Of a DNA stretch of 64,000 nucleotides, positions 60,377-64,000 are shown one piece after another. Source of the stretch: Methanobrevibacter ruminantium (GTDB lineage Archaea > Methanobacteriota > Methanobacteria > Methanobacteriales > Methanobacteriaceae); the NCBI RefSeq assembly GCF_016294135.1, contig NZ_JAEDCO010000001.1:124001-188000 (forward strand). Direction: 5' to 3'. The position numbers and the translations under genes are program-made. Below the pieces are notes generated by a model. The model searched no databases. It worked only from the letters and a program-made list of their open reading frames with translations, and had not been told where the DNA came from. Position 1 is the first letter of the stretch. Each line of letters begins with the position of its first letter.

Positions 60377-61282
60377 TTAAAGGATAAACATTAAGAATAT
60401 AGGAATTGTTACAAGACTGAATACTGTGGATGTGAAAATGCAATCAGAAGTAAGTTCCCAATCCAATCTATAGGTAACGGCCAATACCAATCCCAACATT
60501 GCAGATGACATAGCAGCTTCAATAAATCCAATAGTATGTTCAAATCCGGTTATGTGAAGTAAAGACAATACTCCTAATGCGATTAAAGGATAAATGATCA
60601 ATTTTATAATTGAGGCCAAACCTACCTCCTTGAAATGATGCTTCAAGCCATCGATCTTTAAGGACAATCCTAATGATATCATAATGAGTGGAATGGTAGC
60701 CCCTGCCAAATAGGTCACCACAGTAGACCCGACAGAGGTAATTGGAATACTGAATATGTTGAATGTTATTCCCAATATGATTGACCATAGAGGCAGGAAG
60801 GTTAAGATCTTTCGAATACCAACCTTAATTTCACCATCAAAAATCAATATCAAAATAAAGCTTAAGACTACAAAAATTATTGAAGTGGAAATATCACAGA
60901 ATACAGCCCTTATCATGCCGGCATTACCAAAGATTCCTTGAGTGATAGGATAACCTAAAAAACCTGTGTTTCCTAAAACCACAACTATGACAAGACTCCA
61001 AATTTTCCTCTTGTCCCATCCTAAAAAATTAAGTAGCAAATAAGTTAATACTCCCACTATTAAACTAGTTATTAACATGTAAACTGTTAAAATACTTAAT
61101 CTTGGAAGCAAGGAAACATCAGCAGTATACAAAGCATTGAAAATCATACATGGTAGAGCCATATTGATTACTATATTATTTAGTGTTTCGACATCCTCCT
61201 CTTTCAAAAGACCAATCTTTTTAGATAAGGTCCCTACCAATATCATCACAATGATTGAAACAATAATAATCCTATAGTCCAT
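60377..61282 (-). CDS. AEC family (auxin efflux carrier-like) permease
   Basis: Membrane transporter of 301 residues with about ten helices, opening with YRIIIVSIIVMILVGTLSKK. VINMALPCMIFNALYTADVS and NTGFLGYPITQGIFGNAGM match the AEC family, which includes malate and other organic-acid carriers. The start is placed at the ATG at 61282; the TTG at 61303 is weak. Substrate unknown. It is downstream of radA on the same strand but separated by about 180 bases including the repeat element. Confidence 0.88.
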   Translation of the reverse strand: MDYRIIIVSIIVMILVGTLSKKIGLLKEEDVETLNNIVINMALPCMIFNALYTADVSLLPRLSILTVYMLITSLIVGVLTYLLLNFLGWDKRKIWSLVIVVVLGNTGFLGYPITQGIFGNAGMIRAVFCDISTSIIFVVLSFILILIFDGEIKVGIRKILTFLPLWSIILGITFNIFSIPITSVGSTVVTYLAGATIPLIMISLGLSLKIDGLKHHFKEVGLASIIKLIIYPLIALGVLSLLHITGFEHTIGFIEAAMSSAMLGLVLAVTYRLDWELTSDCIFTSTVFSLVTIPIFLMFIL

Positions 61283-61416
61283 ACAACCAACTAAATAATT
61301 CAATAATTAAAAAAATAAAATATGTTAATAAATTAAATTTATTAAAATAAGTTAAAATAGTTTTTGTAAAATTGAAAAAAAATAATGAAAATAAAAAAAG
61401 AAATAATTAGGAGTTA

Positions 61417-61464
61417 TTACTCCCAATTAGTGAAAATGTTTTAATCAAATTTTTTAAAAGTTTG
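61417..61464 (-). repeat. Repeat element copy B, after radA
   Basis: On the minus strand it begins one base after the radA TAA with CAAACTTTTAAAAAA and ends TTTTCACTAATTGGGAGTAA. It matches copy A after glyA over its whole length with a few substitutions and a 2-base gap. Its distal end forms GGAGT-TATT-ACTCC (61410-61423), a hairpin, degenerate in copy A. Such repeats abutting stop codons suggest a mobile or 3'-processing role. Confidence 0.7.
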
Positions 61465-61465
61465 C

Positions 61466-62401
61466 TTAGTCCACAATACCATCAGTAGTTACTTTAAATA
61501 CAGCTTCTCCTTCCGGTAAGTGAGGACTGTCTACTAATCTAGCGATTCTCTTACCTGCTAAACCTTTCTTCAACCAGATTCTGTAAGTGGAAGCGTGCCC
61601 TAATACGTGTCCACCAATAGCTTTTGTTGGACTTCCGAAGAAGGCATCAGGTCTTGCTTGAACTTGGTTTGTAAGGAAAACTGCAACATTGTAGGTATTT
61701 GCAACTTGTTGCAATGCATGCAAGTGTTGGTTTAATTTTTGTTGTCTTACAGCTAAGGATTCTCTTCCAACATATTCTGCTCTGAAGTGTGCCATAAGGG
61801 AGTCAACAATGACCAATCTCACATTAACACCACTTTGAATCAATTCATTGATCTTTTCAGCCATCAAGATTTGGTGAGAAGAGTTGAATGCTCTTGCAAT
61901 GTGAATTTTTCTTAAGACTTCTTCATGGTCAAGCCCAAATGCATCTGCGATTTGTTCTACCCTTTCAGGTCTGAAAGTGTTTTCTGTATCAATGAATACA
62001 CATTCTCCATCTAAACCACCTTTTTCTTTAGGCAATTGGACAGTAACAGCCAATTCGTGAGAAATTTGACTTTTACCTGATCCGAATTCACCGAAAACTT
62101 CAGTAATAGCTTGGGTTTCGATTCCACCACCGATTAACTCATCTACACCTTTACTTCCAGTGGTTATACGGCCAACATCACGTCTTCTTTCCATTACATC
62201 AAATGCTGTTTCAAAATCAATTTTTTCAGCTCTACGTGCTGCTTCAATAACTTTTTCAGCTACTCCTTCACCGATTTCTGCCTTTACAGCTAATTCTTTA
62301 GCAGTAGCAGTAGCTAATCTCATCATATCAGCAAAACCAGCTTCTCTTAATTTTTCAGCAGTTTTTTCTCCAACATTAGGTAAGTCTTCAAGTTCTACCA
62401 T
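61466..62401 (-). CDS. radA: DNA repair and recombination protein RadA
   Basis: Archaeal RecA/Rad51 recombinase that pairs homologous DNA. The 311 residues have an N-terminal helix-hairpin-helix (LPNVGEKTAEKLREAGFADM), Walker A GEFGSGKSQ, Walker B VRLVIVDSLMAHFR and the L2 region FLTNQVQARPD. The start at 62401 follows GGGTTGATATTT; upstream M codons are unlikely. Length is normal for archaeal RadA. It lies just downstream of the RPA gene, so repair and replication factors cluster here. Confidence 0.98.
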   Translation of the reverse strand: MVELEDLPNVGEKTAEKLREAGFADMMRLATATAKELAVKAEIGEGVAEKVIEAARRAEKIDFETAFDVMERRRDVGRITTGSKGVDELIGGGIETQAITEVFGEFGSGKSQISHELAVTVQLPKEKGGLDGECVFIDTENTFRPERVEQIADAFGLDHEEVLRKIHIARAFNSSHQILMAEKINELIQSGVNVRLVIVDSLMAHFRAEYVGRESLAVRQQKLNQHLHALQQVANTYNVAVFLTNQVQARPDAFFGSPTKAIGGHVLGHASTYRIWLKKGLAGKRIARLVDSPHLPEGEAVFKVTTDGIVD

Positions 62402-62456
62402 AAATATCAACCCATTAAACAAATTTATTAAAGTTCATCATACTATAAATCAAGGC

Positions 62457-64000
62457 TTAAAACTCATTTTTAAAAATCTTTTTAGGTCTAAGCCTTATTT
62501 CTTCATCATAATTATTGTAAGTTACATCAGCAAGCAATTCTAAGGTTCTTCCTTCAAGATCCATTGCTTTAGTTTCCAAGAATCCAATATCCCCTTCACT
62601 TTCCTCATATAAGGCAACTATATCATCATGTTTCATATCCAATAATTGTTCAACCAATTCATTGAAGAAAGTTACTTGAATTTCGCCAGTATCATCAGTG
62701 AGTTTTCCAGGAAGCATCAATAGATATTTAGGTTTATCTATATAATTTCCACAATGAGGACATTCCTCTTCATCCTCATCTTCAAGTGTACGGTTACAGA
62801 CAGGACATTTTGGCATTAAAATCCTTTCTATGAATGGATCTGAGAATGTACCTTTTATTTTTACGCTTCTATCTTCCAATTCAAGACCTGCAATGTCTTT
62901 TGAAGTGTACAATATGTTTTGCAATTCTTCAATGTCTGGAAGACTGGTTAATTCATTGTAGGACGGCTGCAATATATTAGTTGAATTGCCTATGGACAAC
63001 TCTACACGATTGCTCATATCATTGTAGTTGATACGTGGATTTTGGATTTTGATTGCCTCATTGATATCATAAGGCAAATTGGTCTTATCGTCCCATAATG
63101 TTACTGGTATGAAGCCTGAATCGTCACCGATTGTCATGTTTCTAACTAAACCTTTAGTTCCATCTTGCCTTTCGAATTCACGAGTGTCCTCAATTTCCAA
63201 GATTCTTGCTACAACTTTGATGTTCATGTCATCTTCATCTATATCAAAGATCTTCTTAGTTTCATAGATTTGCTCTTCTAACTCTTCAAATGAAGGCAAA
63301 TCAGATGATTCAGCATCAGTAAGCTCAATCACTCTAGTTGTTTTTCCAACATTAAGTTCGACTTCGTACATTCCTAATCTGGTTCTGGCATTTTCAACTT
63401 GATATGCTTTTCCAATGCCATAGGAAGCTTCTGCCTTCTCATCCCAGAATGAGATTCTCACTTTTCCAGTTGAGTCTGCAATATCTCCAGAACGAACAAA
63501 ACCGGTAGTGCCGTCATCCCTTTGGAATGAATGGGAATCGTTAAGGGTGATTAATCTACCAATGATATCAACTTCCTCTCCATCATCTTCATGATCTTGA
63601 ACTTCTCTAATGGTGATTGGACCCAATTTACTTGCAATTTCATTTAAACTTTCAGCTAAATCTTCATTTTCTTCAGGATTAACTCTTAATTCTGTATTCC
63701 AATTGGTGTTTACTCTGTATCCACTGGTTGCATAATCATCGTATTCGATATTACCGCCCATAACTTTAAGGATATCTCCTTTGGATACTTTTAGTTTAGT
63801 GTCATCTCCCCAGAGAGTGACTCTTATGGAGCCAGTTTCATCAGTGATTTCAATTGATTTCACGAAACCTTTGGTTCCATCCTGTCTATCAAATTGGATA
63901 GTGTCTTGGATTTTAGTTACAATACCTATCAAAGTAACATCCTTGATTTCTTGGGCTCCACCAATTTTGATGATGTTTTCCTCATATTCAGGAATGTCAT
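62457..64000 (-). CDS. rpa: Replication protein A (RPA), single-stranded DNA-binding, 5' end cut
   Basis: Single-stranded DNA-binding protein with several OB folds. Within the window about 514 residues are present; the frame continues past the right edge, so the N terminus is missing. Repeated OB motifs such as REFERQDGTKGLVRNMTIGD and GFVRSGDIADSTGKVRISFW show at least three OB folds. A C-terminal zinc finger (CPVCNRTLEDEDEEECPHCG) precedes the final fold with LPGKLTDDTGEIQVTFFNEL. It precedes radA on the same strand by 55 bases, a likely operon. Confidence 0.94.
   Translation of the reverse strand, partial: DIPEYEENIIKIGGAQEIKDVTLIGIVTKIQDTIQFDRQDGTKGFVKSIEITDETGSIRVTLWGDDTKLKVSKGDILKVMGGNIEYDDYATSGYRVNTNWNTELRVNPEENEDLAESLNEIASKLGPITIREVQDHEDDGEEVDIIGRLITLNDSHSFQRDDGTTGFVRSGDIADSTGKVRISFWDEKAEASYGIGKAYQVENARTRLGMYEVELNVGKTTRVIELTDAESSDLPSFEELEEQIYETKKIFDIDEDDMNIKVVARILEIEDTREFERQDGTKGLVRNMTIGDDSGFIPVTLWDDKTNLPYDINEAIKIQNPRINYNDMSNRVELSIGNSTNILQPSYNELTSLPDIEELQNILYTSKDIAGLELEDRSVKIKGTFSDPFIERILMPKCPVCNRTLEDEDEEECPHCGNYIDKPKYLLMLPGKLTDDTGEIQVTFFNELVEQLLDMKHDDIVALYEESEGDIGFLETKAMDLEGRTLELLADVTYNNYDEEIRLRPKKIFKNEF

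Overview
The window is a 64 kb stretch of a very AT-rich archaeal chromosome, most likely a Methanobrevibacter or close relative in the Methanobacteriales. Archaeal core genes (rpl44e, rps27e, rpl21e, rpoL, rpoF, tfs, csl4, dph2, pus10, srp54, pcn, GINS, RPA, radA) sit beside methanogen genes (hdrA, an F420H2 oxidase with its MsvR regulator, a dihydromethanopterin-reductase-like flavoprotein). Secreted proteins carry Methanobrevibacter-style leaders. Most genes start behind an AGGTGA-type ribosome site, usually 3-6 bases before the start codon. No rRNA operon, insertion sequence, prophage or CRISPR array is visible.

Layout. 0.1-10 kb (minus strand): ribosomal proteins L44e and S27e; replication genes for a GINS subunit and PCNA; an acidic membrane protein; TFS; a Nudix hydrolase; RpoL and Csl4; Dph2; hypoxanthine phosphoribosyltransferase. 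10.2-18.6 kb (plus): srp54, pus10, rpl21e-rpoF, a run of DUF655/rsmA/HemK-like/SAP genes, a QueG-like Fe-S protein, then a gene fragment without a start. 18.7-28 kb (mostly minus): dapF-lysA, a second Nudix gene, a YczE-type membrane protein, two tandem old-yellow-enzyme paralogues, a MacB/LolD-type ABC exporter and argD. 28-31.7 kb (mostly plus): aldo-keto reductase, cyclophilin, a 44-residue zinc ribbon, an AIM24 protein and a TetR regulator. 32-39 kb: ArsB-family and MFS transporters, MarR, dtd, a frameshifted secreted M14-type protein, an OGG1-like glycosylase, hisF and one tRNA-Arg. 39.4-55.2 kb: a 55-residue ORF, a YgjP-like peptidase, a DinG/XPD helicase, msvR and fprA, a site-2 protease, moeA, purL, ileS and a DUF192 gene. 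55.2-64 kb (minus): a DmrX-like flavoprotein, glyA, hdrA, an auxin-efflux-type carrier, radA, and an RPA gene that runs off the window.

The most interesting signals lie between or at the edges of genes. Two otherwise intact genes (the exporter permease and the TetR regulator) have no ATG, GTG or TTG at the expected start; the permease has ATT exactly where the ribosome site predicts the start. Downstream of TetR, a promoter flanked by two palindromes points antisense into an ArsB-family permease with no clear gene of its own. A 48-50 bp repeat lies directly after both glyA and radA. The csl4-rpoL operon is preceded by a promoter unit repeated about three times, each copy with its own TATA box. 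MsvR-type TTCGTA/TACGAA boxes surround fprA and msvR. The GINS subunit has a linker of about 300 residues, mostly acidic, and an acidic two-helix membrane protein with a repeated DEIIPIH motif is encoded next to PCNA.

All family calls were made by eye from protein motifs and lengths. No database search or folding calculation was run.
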